Assembly: GCA_015501595.1 (NCBI GenBank)
Contig: JADNRX010000220.1
Coordinates: 28,248 to 92,247 of the forward strand
Length of the DNA stretch: 64,000 nucleotides
Direction of reading: 5' to 3'
From: Hymenopellis radicata
Lineage: Eukaryota > Basidiomycota > Agaricomycetes > Agaricales > Physalacriaceae
This document shows, one piece after another, positions 1-11,639 of this stretch. Within the stretch, counting starts at the first letter, position 1, and each line of letters opens with the position of its first letter. The notes under the pieces were generated by a model. That model saw only the letters and a program-made list of their open reading frames with translations. It ran no database searches and was not told where the DNA came from. The position numbers and the translations under genes are program-made.

Positions 1-150
1 GAACCGGGCGGCTAAGGCGCAGAATGAAGAGGTACGCGTTTGTTTGCCGAATGCGCTGAGATGTAAGGACTGATACATGAGAAGCAGGAACGCAAAGACG
101 ATGATGATAACAGTGCGCAGTGTACAAAGGGATACGTGGGTCGTGAATGA
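1..150 (+). CDS. Family C small protein, 3' part (left-arm copy)
   Basis: Only the 3' end of this gene is inside the window. Bases 2-31 read NRAAKAQNEE. A putative intron at 32-87 starts GTACGC and ends AG, with a CTGAT branch-like motif. The second exon at 88-150 encodes a charged tail ending in GYVGRE and a TGA. The same Ala/Lys-rich segment followed by an intron at the identical codon recurs on the minus strand at 11177-11549 and at 18845-19240, which supports the splicing. It lies in the left arm of the inverted duplication, so its partner copy is the one at 18.9 kb. I do not recognise the family. The start codon lies left of the window. Confidence 0.45.
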
Positions 151-491
151 GATCTTATAACAGCCTGTACAATACACGATTTTGGTTTCTTGAACTCCCG
201 ATGTGATCTTCGAAGCGTGCATCCACGATTGCTTTGAGTGTAAGTGCAGAGGGCGGGTCGGCGGGGCCATAAATTTGAAAGACGGTGCCGGGAGTTGCCG
301 ACAGGATCTGCTTCCTGCTTCCATCTCTGGCTTCAATATCCACGAGTCTCCGACTTACCAGTCGTCTCTTACTCCTGTCCGCTTCTACCGGATCCACACG
401 GGCTCCCCTTTGTGGCCAATGCCCAGTCTATTGTTCGTATACCGGCCCTGTATCTCCTTTGTTCCCATTGTCGCTGTGGACCACCCGCGAG

Positions 492-498
492 TATAAAG
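492..498 (+). promoter_or_regulatory. TATA box of gene A (left copy)
   Basis: TATAAAG lies 82 bases upstream of the gene A start codon at 580. The matching motif, with the same flanks, lies upstream of the right-arm copy at 18401-18408 on the minus strand. Conservation of this block between two otherwise diverging arms supports a promoter role; the function itself is inferred. Confidence 0.5.
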
Positions 499-579
499 GC
501 TGGCACTATCTGAAGCCCCTCCCATTCATCAAACGCTCCGCATCCCTTTGACGCATTCACCCATCGCATCAAAATCACG

Positions 580-911
580 ATGCCCGTCGACTACAACTAC
601 CACTACTTCGCCCCAGAGGCCGAGGCTACTGCAACCACTTCAGCGTCATCATCATCTCCTACCGACACCAAACCTCCTTCCTCGAATCCTCTAGCACTGC
701 AGAAACTTCCCGCTCTAGCGACTCTCCAGTCGAGCATGTTCATCGACCTCGACTCGGAGGAGTGGGATGACAACCTCGGGCGCTGGATTGCTGGTTCGCG
801 GCGCGCAGCGTCCGCAAAGGCAAAGTTGCAATCTTCGGTAAGCCTGTGCGTTTTCTACTAGCCTTGAAGCTGATGCGATTTTTCATGGCTACGGCGGATC
901 CGAAAAAGTAA
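580..911 (+). pseudogene. Gene A, left copy, small acidic protein with lost splice acceptor
   Basis: Exon 1 (580-837) encodes 86 residues starting MPVDYNYHYFAPEAEA, with a Ser/Thr-rich middle and the conserved block SMFIDLDSEEWDDNLGRWI. A GTAAGC donor follows at 838. In the right-arm copy the intron ends TTTCAAG just before a short second exon. Here the equivalent position reads TTTTTCATG, so the acceptor AG is missing, although the following codons (888-911, ATADPKK then stop) are still in phase. The transcript may use another acceptor or end within the retained intron, which would give only a slightly longer tail. Function unknown. Broken or altered splicing is my inference from comparing the two copies. 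Confidence 0.5.
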
Positions 912-1729
912 AAGTAAGAGCAAAACACTGGATGGATGTGAATGATCTACAGCTATGGATATGTTGTTGTTGTATATATGTACTCTCCATGTGCAAGCAA
1001 GCACTTCCGGCACCAGGTTCCTTCTTGAACCTGCCACCCGAAAGATGCGGTCAGGATGCGGTGCAGTCACAATTACGCATCCACCTCGTCTTGATTCGCA
1101 TTTGACTACGGCTAACATTCGACTGCAGAGTACTCCCCTTCCCTTGAGCGATTCAGCCGTCTTCCTCCGCTCGAGTTCGAAAAGCGGTGTGGAAAGAACG
1201 TCCATTTAGTCACTTTACGCATCCGCTGGTATCTCATAGAACGCGCCTTGGGTAATGCGCATCGACTAATACCCGTTCACCTCTCAACATATGAGGTAAT
1301 GCTTCAGGTGAATATGCGCGAAACAGGCATGACAGAAGGATTCGCAGTATCCCAAGCAGAGCCTACATCAATCATACTCTTGAACATACATACACATAAT
1401 TTACACTCCCGAAACGAAAAGAAGAAAACGCGCGAAAGCTGAAATTTGCTGGTACCAATAGCAGTAAGATGTAGAGTATTAGAAATCGTAGATCAGCAGG
1501 CGCGGAGAGAGAGAGTGAGAGGACGCGAGGACACGAGTAGAATAAACCCCGCATCGCCACAAAAAAAGAAAAAAAGAAAAGGAAGGAAAAAGAAAGAGGT
1601 ATGATATAAGCCTAAGCATACAACGGGTTAGATAAACACATTTTTAACGTCAAACGAAGCAAAGAAAGAAAAGAAGAAAAAGAGAAGAGAATAAAAACAC
1701 ATCAACCAACAGCCCAACGAATTGTTCTT
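912..1729. other. Duplicated intergenic region
   Basis: No convincing gene. The purine-rich stretch at 1500-1720 lies downstream of the gene B stop and has a diverged counterpart at 17175-17720 in the other arm. It probably holds the 3' UTR of gene B and the 3' flank of gene A. Confidence 0.4.
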
Positions 1730-3791
1730 TTACGCCTCAACCATCTTGGGCTCTTCCACCTCGTCCCCCGCATCCTCCACACCCTCCATCATCTCCTCCA
1801 CGGCCGGCGCCGCCTCTGCACTCGGACTCGCGCCCGTGTTGCCCGTGGCGCGCCTCTGTCCCGACGCACCCTGCGGGCCCGACCTGGGCGCATTCGCACA
1901 CCGGTCCTTTCCGTGCGCGATCCGCAGATTCGCGTACTCGGGCTTGTTCTTGACGCCCTCGATGGCCTTGATCGCGTTCGAGATGTTGGTAAAGTTGACA
2001 AACGCGCAGTTCCTACATGACATCAGAAGGGTTAAGAAAATAAAGGAGAGGACTCACTTTTCCTTCAAAAAGTTGACGAGCTCGATATCGCCGTACTCGC
2101 CAAAGTCGCGCTTGAGACGCTCCTCAGTGAACGTCTCGAAATCCTCGACGTTCCCAATGTAAACATTGCGCGTAGCACCGCTGTGAACAGCGAGCGCGAG
2201 CGTGGGCGCCAACGGTCCCGAATTCTTGCCCCATCCAATCTTGAGACGACGGTTGTTGATCGTCATACCCTGGTAGCTCGCCACCTGGAAGAACGTAAAC
2301 GCCGCGGCAGGATCCACAAAGGTGACGAAAGCGATGTGCTTGTCCTGCATGTAGCGAATACTCTGCAGGACGCCGCCACGAATCGAGTTGCACAAGTCCT
2401 CGGTAGACGTCTCGGGATGGATGTTGCCGAGATAAACAGTGCGGTTCATACCGGCACCGCCCATAAGCCCGTCCATGGGACTGGCGAAGGGGTTTCCGTA
2501 CGGGCTGAACGGCGACTGGAAGGCATTCGGACCAGCAGTCATCGGGGACGCCATATTCGCGGTGGGCGACGCGGCCTGAGCCATGAGCGACTGGGCGGCG
2601 GCAGCCTGAGCTTGCTGCGCAGCCGCCTGCTGAGACTTGGGGATATACGCGCACCGATCCTTGCCGTAATTAACGCGCTTCCCGGCCCAGTTAGGCTCGG
2701 TAGGCAGCGTATTGACGACCTTGGTCGCCACGGCGATGCTCAAGAAGTGGACGAACCCAATATTCTTGTCCCTAACAATCTTGACCTGGTCGATAAGCCC
2801 GAAGCGGCTCAACTCGTCGCGGAGCTGCTCCTCCGTCATATTCTCGTCCAAACCACCAACGTAAACGTTCCGGCTCGCGTTGCTCTGGGTGATCGCGAGG
2901 CTAACCTGGGCAGGGACAGGGCTCGGCTTTCCCCATCCAATCTTGAGCTCCTGGCCGTGCAGCGCGAGCTTCTTGATGGTCGCGTCTGCATGGAACGCCG
3001 CGGCGGTCGGGCCGTCGAGGAAGGAGAGGAACACGCAAGACTTTTCCGGGAGAACACGAATGCTCTCGAGCGGCCCAAAGTGTACGAGATTGAGGAGCTC
3101 ATCGACGGATGCGGTAGGAGGCAAGTTCCCGATGTAGACGGTGCGCCCCTGGGCGGTGGCAGTCGCGGATAGGGCAGCGGACAGCGCGACGGGTGAATAG
3201 GCGCCGATAGCGGGGGACTGGGGAATGTTCAGCGAAGGCAGTCGCTGCTGCTGTTGGTTAAAGTTCTTGGGTGAAACCGTTAGCAAATGCAGGGTTAGGG
3301 TTGGTTTGAGGGCAACGCACCGGGTTGAAACTGCCCATCTGGCCGTTGTACGGAAAGCCAAGCATGTTCATCGCGGGGAGTCCGAGACCGAGCATGTTGT
3401 ATGCGCCGAAGCTGGCGTAGGGGGACGCCGCGGACGGGCTCGGCTGCTGCTGCTGCTGGGCGAATGTGTTCGGGCTGAGCTGCTGCCCGTTGACCGCACC
3501 GGTGTTCGTGTTGATGGAGAGCGATGGGGTCCCGGTCGAGTAGAGCTGTTGCTGCTGCGGCTGGTTGATGCTCGCATTTGGGCCGTAACCGTAGTTGGCG
3601 AATGCATCCTGCGACGTCGGGCTCCAGCGGGCCTTTTTGGCGTCGGGTCCAGCGGGGATGGTCTCCATAGATCGCTGGGCAACCGTCAGCGGCTGCGACG
3701 AGCAGTAAAAAGGTCGACTCACCTTCATCATGTCGATTTCGAAGGGGTACGGACCGGCGGGGTACGGAGAATCAAAGGTTGTCTGTTCCAT
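1730..3791 (-). CDS. Four-RRM RNA-binding protein, Nrd1/Mrn1-like
   Basis: Four exons join in phase: 3791-3723, 3674-3321, 3265-2058 and 2012-1730, giving 637 residues. Introns are 48, 55 and 45 nt with GT-AG borders. The N-terminal third is Gln/Ser/Asn-rich and probably disordered. Four RRMs follow at roughly residues 183-255 (TVYIGNL), 274-345 (NVYVGGL), 417-490 (TVYLGNI) and 508-585 (NVYIGNV). Each RNP2 is followed by a recognisable RNP1-like strand such as NIGFVHF or HIAFVTF. The order and spacing match fungal Nrd1/Mrn1 mRNA-binding proteins, which act in the cytoplasm on transcripts linked to differentiation and stress; that role is family knowledge. A second, broken copy lies at 15.4-17.2 kb in inverted orientation, so this appears to be the working one. 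Confidence 0.9.
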
Positions 3792-5680
3792 GGCAAGAAA
3801 GGTAGGGTAAAAGGGAGCGAAAAGTAGTTAGAAAATTGCAAGGGTACGGTAGGGAAAAGGAGCGTGGGGGTGGCAAGGAGCGTAGGTATTGAGCGGGTTT
3901 GGGTTTGGGGGGGGGGAAGACACGCACAATGGAATGCAAAAAAAGTCTGAATCAATTCTAGCAGTCAACAAATATGAAGGCAAGAATCGAACAAAAGGTC
4001 AAGGAAACGAATAAGACAAAGCGTCTCAAACGAACTGAATCGTTGAGCAAGACGACGGGATAGAAGCAAGGTCCTGGTTTTTTCGCACCCTTCCCTTGCC
4101 CCTGATTTCTGATGCGCACGGGCCATGTGGCTCCCGATCGTCAAGGTCATGCGCAAAGTCCGTCTTATCGCGGCGCGGAATGGCGCAATAATACTATTCT
4201 TCTGATGCTGCGGCACCACTCCCGACGATACAGCTGCGCCACACACTTGCTCTGCATTTTTATCTCTTTCGCGTTACATATCCATCAGCGCTCTTTCGGA
4301 GCTTAGTCTAGGCCGCCCATGCCCGGTCTAAACATCTGACATGATGGTGGCGGTGCTGCTGTGGCCAAACTGTCGTACATATCACCTCATGGATTGATAA
4401 AATCGGCGCAGTCTCTAGGCTCAAAGTCCTACGTAAACGGGGAGCAAGTCTGGAGCGCCTCGTTGTCGTTGAATTCATCGGGAGCCGACACGGGACCAAC
4501 AAGGTTCAACAGTCTGACCCCCAAAGCCTAGAGCGATACACAAAGTCGGCTAAACGCCTATACTTATGTGGGAATCACAAATGCGTTACCCTTTGATGGC
4601 GACGAGCGCGAGTAAGTAGAACCAGACATGCCATAAACGGACGTTCCTACACGTACGCCTCTCGACGTCTATATACACAGCCCCACATGCTCACGGCGTT
4701 CATGACCAGATCCGCGTTTTAACGCCATGACCTCCCTTTCTCCCTTCCCGTCATCACCCTCATCTCTTCCTTGCAATGTCGTTGTCCATCGACGAGCTCC
4801 TTCAGTCAATGAATAACCATGGCTACAAGTTTTTATACCTCTTCCTGGATACGCATAAGATTAATGCAATCGTCGTCGAGTAACCTAGAACACCACATTG
4901 ATTCAAATTACATTAGCACACTTGCTTCTTCTGCACAAATGCTAGGCAGTCTCATTCAGAAATCGAGTATAAGACTAGACGCTGACCCGTACGTCGAGGC
5001 TACGGAAGGATCGACTGTGATGGCCGCCGTTCTTCTTCCCAATGGCACAGCGCGCCTCCGAGTCCCCGTGCACATGTCTATATATCAGTCATCGCAAGTG
5101 CTTCTCGCCACGGCGTGGCGTGACTGGGTACACGAACAAGTCGACCAAGGCCACTGCAGGACGCGAGATAGATGTCAAGGAACATTGTCATATGTGACTG
5201 TCCACAGTTGTGCTTCTCCGCGTACAGTTGCTGTATTTGTGACGGGGAATGGGAATGACTAGCGCCAGGGAAGGTGAACACCTGCAACGAGGAGGAGAGT
5301 GGAAATCGAGGGCGGAGAAAGATGGCGCACAAAGGAGATGGCGACTGCTGATCACGCGGAGGAAGCGGCGATTAGGATGAAGCGCATTGGAGCGGGTCTA
5401 CGGCAGCTACCAGCTTAGGCTCATTGGGCGCTGGGAAGGTCGTAGATGACATGACGGCCGAGTCGTCTTCAAGGTGCTCGTGCATTTGTCGTCCTCATAT
5501 TCATACCGACTCCCATGGGTGAAGATTCGAACGACTGGCGGTCATAATGAAGAAGCAGAACTCGGGCCTTCTGGATAAGACGCCAGATGTATTGCATAGT
5601 TTCTTTTAGATAACAGATGTAACCAAGAAGCAGACCCATTACTCGCACTGCTCCCACACCATGAGTTGTCAGGTATTCTT
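3792..5680. other. Intergenic, no recognised gene
   Basis: A G-rich run at 3905-3920 lies just upstream of gene B. A short reading frame at 4776-4883 (+) begins MSLSIDELLQSMNNHG and encodes 35 residues after a pyrimidine-rich leader with a TATATA at 4671. It could be a first exon or a small gene, but I could not extend it by splicing. Nothing else in this stretch resembles a known family. Confidence 0.3.
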
Positions 5681-7472
5681 CTACTCTTCATCAACAAGAA
5701 GCTCTTCTTCCTCGTCGCCGATGCTAGAAAGCACTCAGTAAACGATCAGTTCAAATGCAAAGTGCCCAACTTGCGTGGCATTTTGGTATTGCTGATACTC
5801 CGCGACTAGATCATGCATGTTTGATTCGGCCTCCGTGAACTACCAGGTTTTCATGTCAGTAAATGACAATCTACAGCGGGAACACACACCTCCATCTCGT
5901 CAATACAGTACCCTCCTCCGTGTAGCGATGTAAGAAAGCCCTGCGCTTGAACATCAAAATAAATTGATCATTAACGCGCTTAAACAGCTCCTGGATGGCT
6001 GTGGAGTTTGCCAAGAACGTGACAGACATCTTAAGTCCACGCGGCGGAATGTTGCACTGAGATGTTTGAGCATTGTTAGGAATCCATTCGACAAAGTAGG
6101 CAGAGTTCTTGTTCTGGACGCTATGCATCTGGTCCTCGACTTCCTTCATGGAGACCTTGCCACGGAAGATAGCAGATACCTGGGAGAAGAGCGACTATTA
6201 CTATCAAGTTCAGAAGTTAGGACTGGAAAGGCTGACTGTCAGGTAACGGCCATGTCTAGGGTCAGAAGCCACCATCATGTTCTTAGCATCGAACATCTGC
6301 TGGGTGAGTTCAGCGACAGTGACGGCGCGATACTGCTGACTACCACGTGCTGTCAGAGGTGCGAAGCCGGTCATAAAGAAATGGAGTCGGGGGAAAGGAA
6401 CTGAGAAGAAATAAGAGAAGATATGCGAGTAGAAAGAGATCGACTCACCCATGTTAACAGCTAGTTTCCGCAAGTCCGAGTTCAATTGACCAGGGAATCG
6501 CAGACAAGTAGTAATCCCAGACATGACAATCGAGACCAACTGGTTAAGGTCGCCATAAGATGGGGATGACAACTTGAGCGTCCTGAAGCAAATGTCGTAC
6601 AAGGCTTCGTTGTCGATACAGAACGTCTCGTCAGCGTTTTCAACCAACTGATGAACAGAGAGGATGGCGTTGTAAGGCTGTCGAGATTCGTCAGAGTCTG
6701 CCTAGGCGAACGGAGTTGACGGACCTCAACAACAGTATCCGAGACCTTGGGACTGGGGACAACTGAGTACGTACATATCATGCGATCTGGATACTCTTCT
6801 CTGATCTTGGAGATGAGCAGCGTTCCCATTCCACCACCGGTACCACCACCAAGAGAGTGAGTGATTTGGAATCCTAATTCGAGCGTGTTGAGGGGTAGGT
6901 ATCAAGGGAATTAACAATGACGGCACCTTGCAGGGAATCCGTTCCTTCCGCCTCTCTGCGAACTACGTCCAGCACAGAATCAACCAGCTCAGCGCCCTCC
7001 GTGTAATCTGAGAAGGATACATGAGATTGTGAGACGAAGTATTTACTTTACCACTCACGTCCCTTTGCCCAATTGTTACCAGCACCGTTCTGCCCAAAGA
7101 CATAATTGTCGGGCCGGAACAAGCCTCCTAGAGGACCTGAACGTACGGCGTCCATCGTTCCCGGCTCGAGGTCGATCAAAACTGCCCGAGGAACGTACTT
7201 GTTATTGCCGACCTCATTGTAGTAGACAGATATACGCTCAAGTTGCGTATCGTTTGTTCCCCGGTACAGGCCGTCGGGTTGGATGTCATGTTCATCCGAG
7301 ACGACCTCCCAGAATCGGGTGCCTGTACCAAGTTGCATTTGTCAGAGCCAGTAAAGTGTAAGACAGAACACACCGATCTGGTTACCGCACTGAACAATAA
7401 TATCAGTTAACACAGATCACGTAGAGTTCCTTTATATACCTGGCCGGTTTGAAGGTGGATGATTTCACGCAT
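5681..7472 (-). pseudogene. Divergent beta-tubulin with C-terminal frameshift
   Basis: Ten exons can be read: 7472-7440, 7389-7374, 7322-7059, 7007-6927, 6873-6725, 6677-6449, 6400-6237, 6179-5890, 5839-5776/5775 and 5723-5681. The protein starts MREIIHLQTGQCGNQIG and keeps the GTP-binding loop as GGGTGGGMG, where beta-tubulins usually have Ala or Ser in place of the middle Gly. The benzimidazole-contact segment DETFC and a terminal acidic tail (GDEEEELLVDEE) are present. The last intron is GC-AG (GCAAGT), which is needed to reach the tail in frame. Near 5905-5915, where HWYTGEGMDEME is expected, the sequence reads HRYTEEGT followed by a shift before DEME: five extra bases relative to the usual spacing. 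Translation would run into an early stop and lose most of helix H12 and the tail. It is either a recent pseudogene of a second beta-tubulin or a sequencing error in a real gene. Confidence 0.8.
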
Positions 7473-9684
7473 GCTATGGAGCCAATAAGTTAGATCGCCT
7501 TTGGTTGCATTTCACTACGGAAGTAAAATCGGCAGACGCGACAGAAGACCGCGTGCTGCGCCAGCGTAAGAGGAGACAGAACAAGCCTATCGGTGTCCAG
7601 GGATATGATTCAAATGACCGCCGCTCACATTGAAGTTATGGTACGACCCAGGAGAGGAACGGAGGACGCGAACCGACACGATAGTTCGAATGCAGGAACT
7701 AAATTGAAGAGAGATGTTATTAAATTGACGAGTCAGGCATCATTTCACACGCTGTCCGCTCCCCGCCGATGTGAATAGTCAAGCCTACTCACACTGACGG
7801 CCTCATCACACTGACGCTTGACGGAGCCGTACAACCTTGGTCCCAAGCCCGAGCGGTATTTATGGCGAACTAGCACTTCAACCATCATTCGAAAGACGAG
7901 AAGTCATAGTGAGGAAAGGGTGGGGAACAGGCAGCAGAGTATGAGTATGAGATGTTGTAGCAGTGAAGAGAGACGCTGGGAAACGAAAATGAATGCCGGA
8001 GACGCGGCGACAGCCGAAAGGTGACCGGACCGGCTAGTCCGATGTCCCCGAGTCCAGGGCATCGCTTCCGCCATTCGAACTCGAGTTACATGGGGAGGGG
8101 CAGGAAACTCTCAGAATACTATGTCGACTGTCATATACAGCTACGCTGACGCTCTCTCGCGGTTATTGTGCTTCCCCATCTGGCGAGTATCAATATATCT
8201 CCGTACTTTGCAGGAGTGGCCCATGTGCATTTTCTACTCGCTCTGCGTGCAGGTTGACCACTCTCATCTACTTCTACAGGAGGTCACGCCGCACATCCTT
8301 AGTGTGCTCCCGCAGTGCGACGAGACGCTGGTGGATGTCAGTCTGATTGGATCACGGGAGACACCTCATTATCTCCGTCGCACATTCTGGCGTACGTCGC
8401 TGGTGAACCCAGCAATGGTGGGACGAAACAGCATCTCTCGCATCTCAGGCGTATCGCTCTACAGACGTCGCCGGCGCAAGTACAGCTCTTGGAGCGCATA
8501 TTTTTGATGCGCGCCGTGCTAAAGCTGGGCGTTGCGATGTTGGAGCGTTGTAGATTGTTTCTGGATCAAGACGACGATAACGCGACATGTGTATAGAACG
8601 GAATTAGGTCAGTTGAGTATGCGGGCTGTGTTATACAGATCAATTGCCGCTGATGAGGGTGGTACGCTTCCGCTAACATAAGTAACCTGGCTACAATACG
8701 CAAAACATCATGGCGGCGACGTGCGCCGGAGCTTTGTAGCGCATCGTTGTAAGGGTGACGTTGTGTACCCGAAGCCATTCGAGGAGGCTTCACTAGAATA
8801 GAACACCTTCTGCTGGAAAGACCACGTCTGGCTGCGCTGAAGGTACCAGTCTCCGATTGCTATAAACCATTCAAGACGAGGTTATTGGCGAAGCTTGGAG
8901 ACGTACCGGAATACCACGCCGTCGCGGTAAAGTTTATCGATAGGTAGACTGTAGGTGTGTGCTAGATCGAGGTTGTTAATACGCGGCGTCGCCACTAAAT
9001 CAGAGCGATTCCCTCTGCCCGAAACCAGTGCGGGTTCTAGCATAGCGAGACCGAGTATTTGAGAGTGAACCTGAGGACCTAGAGAACGATTCCATCGCTT
9101 CTTACATGATGTATAAATCATGGAAAGTAGACTTAGTGACCAGGAATAGAGCAGATAATAATATCACAGCAAGAGATGCCTATTGAAAGAGCCAAAGATC
9201 AGAACGAAGGTGTATCCAAGCCTGGGTTAACGTGTCGGTACGCTGGAGTCTCCGTGTCCAGTTCAAACCAGGCGAGGAGACGACGAGCATTGGCATTATG
9301 GAGATTTCAAATGCATAGTGTTGAGTGTAAAAGCAACGGTGCGGATGTCGGGCCGAAACTCGGGTCACCCACTTTAGTCCGAGGACAGTCATAAACCAGC
9401 ACGTCTTGCTCCTCCTACTCGCTTCCAAGTTTCTTTACTGCTACGTATCCATGTTATCTCCATTGACGTGGCTACATAGCCTGGTGTATGGAACGGAAGA
9501 AGGAGTTCGGCCGGATCCGCGTCTGATGACGTCACTGCTCTCCTTTGTCCGTAACCTCCACTGCAAGGCCGTCGTATTACGGTCCCATGCTCGTCAACAA
9601 CCGGCAAAGGACAAATGAAATTACAGAGGCGGTGTTCAAGCTCCGTCCGAAGTTACGTGTCCACCACGCCTTTGCCTCCACACA
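7473..9684. other. Region without a confident gene
   Basis: This includes the upstream region of the tubulin gene. Several reading frames of 60-130 codons occur on both strands (for example 8121-8507 plus, 8882-9121 and 9389-9607 minus), but none resembles a family I know and no consistent exon chain could be built. It may contain a decayed gene on the minus strand between 8.88 and 9.6 kb. Confidence 0.25.
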
Positions 9685-10906
9685 ATGAGCTGGCGAGTAC
9701 ATCTTCCCCCTCCTCTGCCGGTTACCTTTCTAATGCTACTCAATAGCCCCGAACAAGGATGGTTCGCATTGCCCGACTCGTGGCCTCTAGAGCCGCTCAC
9801 GACGCGGACGTTCATCACGATGGTTCTACCGCTCTTCGTCGCGTACTTGCTCACCGCTGTGCTCGTTATAACCCCAGGGACATACGCTGTTCGAATATCC
9901 CTCCTCCCGCTTTCGTTATGGCTCGCATTTCGTTCGTGTACGCGTCTAGAAGCGAATGTGGGTAATGCAGAGTGGGTTGGTAATAATCTCGCGTTGATGG
10001 TACGTGTCGTTGCTCTTCTTCTTCTGGTATTACTAAGATGGCGTGCAGACAGTGGTAGGCGTAATAATAATGCGCATAACCGGCTGGACATTCCAGCGCC
10101 ATCACTTTGTTCGAACGGGAACACGGGAACGCGCTGTCTTGATAGACGCGTGTGATCTATGCTGCAACTTTCGGGGTATAGGGTGGGACTGGACAAGCGG
10201 CGCACCTCCTCCTCCACAGCGCCACCTCGACAAACGCGCTTTTGCGCTTAACGCACTCTTGGGCTACACCATCAACGCCCTCCTCTTCGAATTCGCTCTT
10301 CTCCTCCGGGATAACATCTTCCCCCCATCTCCCCTACGACTGCCCTTCACCCTCCGGCGTCTCCTCCAAGCGCTCATATACCCGATATCGACCTACGCCC
10401 ACCTTCAAGCGTACTACCACATCTACTCCCTCCTCGGCGTCTTCCTCCTCTCCCAATCCCCCGCCTCTTGGCCCCCGCTCTTCAACCGCCCATGGCTCTC
10501 CACCTCCCTCTCCGAGTTCTGGGGCCGAAGATGGCATCAGGGCTTTCGGGACATGTTCGGGCGCGTCGGCGGACAGCGCGTTCTCGGCACGTTCCTCGCG
10601 AGCGGCGTCTTTCATGATCTGGGCATATGGGGTATGTCAAGGAGGAGCGGGTTATGTTGTAATTTGACGGCGTATTTTGGGATGATGGCGCTAGGGATTG
10701 GGGCCGAGTACGCCGTGAGGAGGTGCACGGGCAAGAGGGTGAGTGGGACGTGTGGGAGGGTGTGGATGGTGGGTTGGATTCTTGGGTGGGCGGTCGCGAC
10801 CATGGGGGAGGAGTGTATGCACGACTTTTATAGGTCTATGACGATTAATTGGTTAGTGAGACCGGTGTATGTCATTTACAATCTATTACTGCAGATAAGC
10901 GGTTAA
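9685..10906 (+). CDS. MBOAT/wax-synthase-like membrane acyltransferase
   Basis: Two exons, 9685-9999 and 10049-10906, join in phase 0 across a 49-nt intron (GTACGT...CAG) to give 390 residues. Multiple hydrophobic segments are visible. The motifs RGIGW (about 147-151), FWGRRWHQ (about 262-269) and a later SGVFHD with an invariant-type His near residue 294 are those of fungal wax-synthase-domain (MBOAT_2) proteins. These transfer acyl groups to hydroxyls, often in terpenoid or meroterpenoid pathways, and sit in the ER membrane. The substrate cannot be told. The nearest other acyltransferase is at 13.1-14.9 kb, but intervening genes are unrelated, so cluster membership is not claimed. Confidence 0.85.
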
Positions 10907-11176
10907 TATCCATGTTTATTTCCGTAGACAAATTACCGGATATTATCGGCGGCCTTGAGCAAGTATCTTCTTCCGGCGCGTACTCCGACTTTGCAGACGG
11001 CGGATGCGCGATCTCTCCTCCCCATGCGAACACGGTCGTCGCGACAGTCTTCTCTTACTGTGATTCTTTCGCCTATTCAGATCCATGGCAATCTCACGGC
11101 TGGACATACCGTAACCCAAGATCGTATGTCAATAATGTTGTACAGGTGCTCGTGTAACTAACGAGGAGAATCTCCT
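10907..11176. other. Intergenic between convergent genes
   Basis: Shared 3' flank of the acyltransferase and of the family C gene, which converge here. No gene is seen. Confidence 0.4.
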
Positions 11177-11549
11177 TCAGGCCCCAATAGACATAGCATC
11201 CTCTCTTCGCTCAGAGTCGCGCCGCTCTCCATCTTTACTGGCTTCGCCTTTGTCTGCGTTCTTCTCCTGCTGCTCCCGTATTAGCCGATGGATCGCTTCC
11301 AAGGGCATACACGCGTACCTCTTCACTATTCTTAACCTTCTTCTCGTGCGCCTTAGCCACTCGCTTGGCCCCCGCGACTTTGCGCCCCGTCTTGTTCTCC
11401 GCCGGAGCGAGGTCTGCCGCGTTTACGGCGGGACCTTCGTCCCGTTCGTCTTCTTCGCCAGGCTCGTATAAATCGAAGCCTCTGCCGTGGAGAAGCAATT
11501 GGTGAAAAAGCATATATCCCCCGAAGTCGAAAAAGGTGACGAAAGGCAT
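11177..11549 (-). CDS. Family C small charged protein (third copy)
   Basis: Two exons, 11549-11319 and 11269-11177, give 107 residues. The 49-nt intron starts GTACGC, has a CTAAT branch site and ends CAG. Without it the reading frame would change relative to the paralogue at 18.9 kb; with it both tails align (EDAMSIGA versus EGAMCTGA). The N-terminus MPFVTFFDFGGYMLF is hydrophobic, followed by an acidic stretch and a Lys/Ala-rich stretch (RKVAGAKRVAKAHEKKVK). No known family comes to mind. It lies outside the inverted duplication, so the family has spread separately. A TATA motif lies at 11611-11618. Confidence 0.6.
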
Positions 11550-11610
11550 GGTGGCGTTTGTTGGTTTGTAGGAGGGCGGATGAAGACAGGCTGGCGTTGA
11601 GAGGCCTTTC

Positions 11611-11618
11611 TTTATATA
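11611..11618 (-). promoter_or_regulatory. TATA box of the family C gene
   Basis: TATATAAA on the minus strand lies 62 bases upstream of the start codon at 11549, a normal distance for a fungal core promoter. Confidence 0.45.
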
Positions 11619-11639
11619 TCGCTTTGAACCGTGTGCTCA

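Larger units (their letters stand above)
1..3645. repeat. Left arm of inverted segmental duplication
   Basis: Three genes in this interval (C copy, gene A, gene B) recur in the same relative order and orientation, but inverted, at 15.41-19.25 kb. Intergenic stretches also match, for example the region 1360-1560 and its partner near 17520-17720, and the block around the TATA box at 492. The duplication runs off the left edge of the window. On the gene B side the match fades just inside exon 2, near 3640-3660. Confidence 0.85.

Noticed and set aside
2183..3172. 329-codon plus-strand open frame
   Set aside because: It lies fully antisense to the RRM exon 3, which has clear family motifs; composition is Arg-rich as expected for a shadow.
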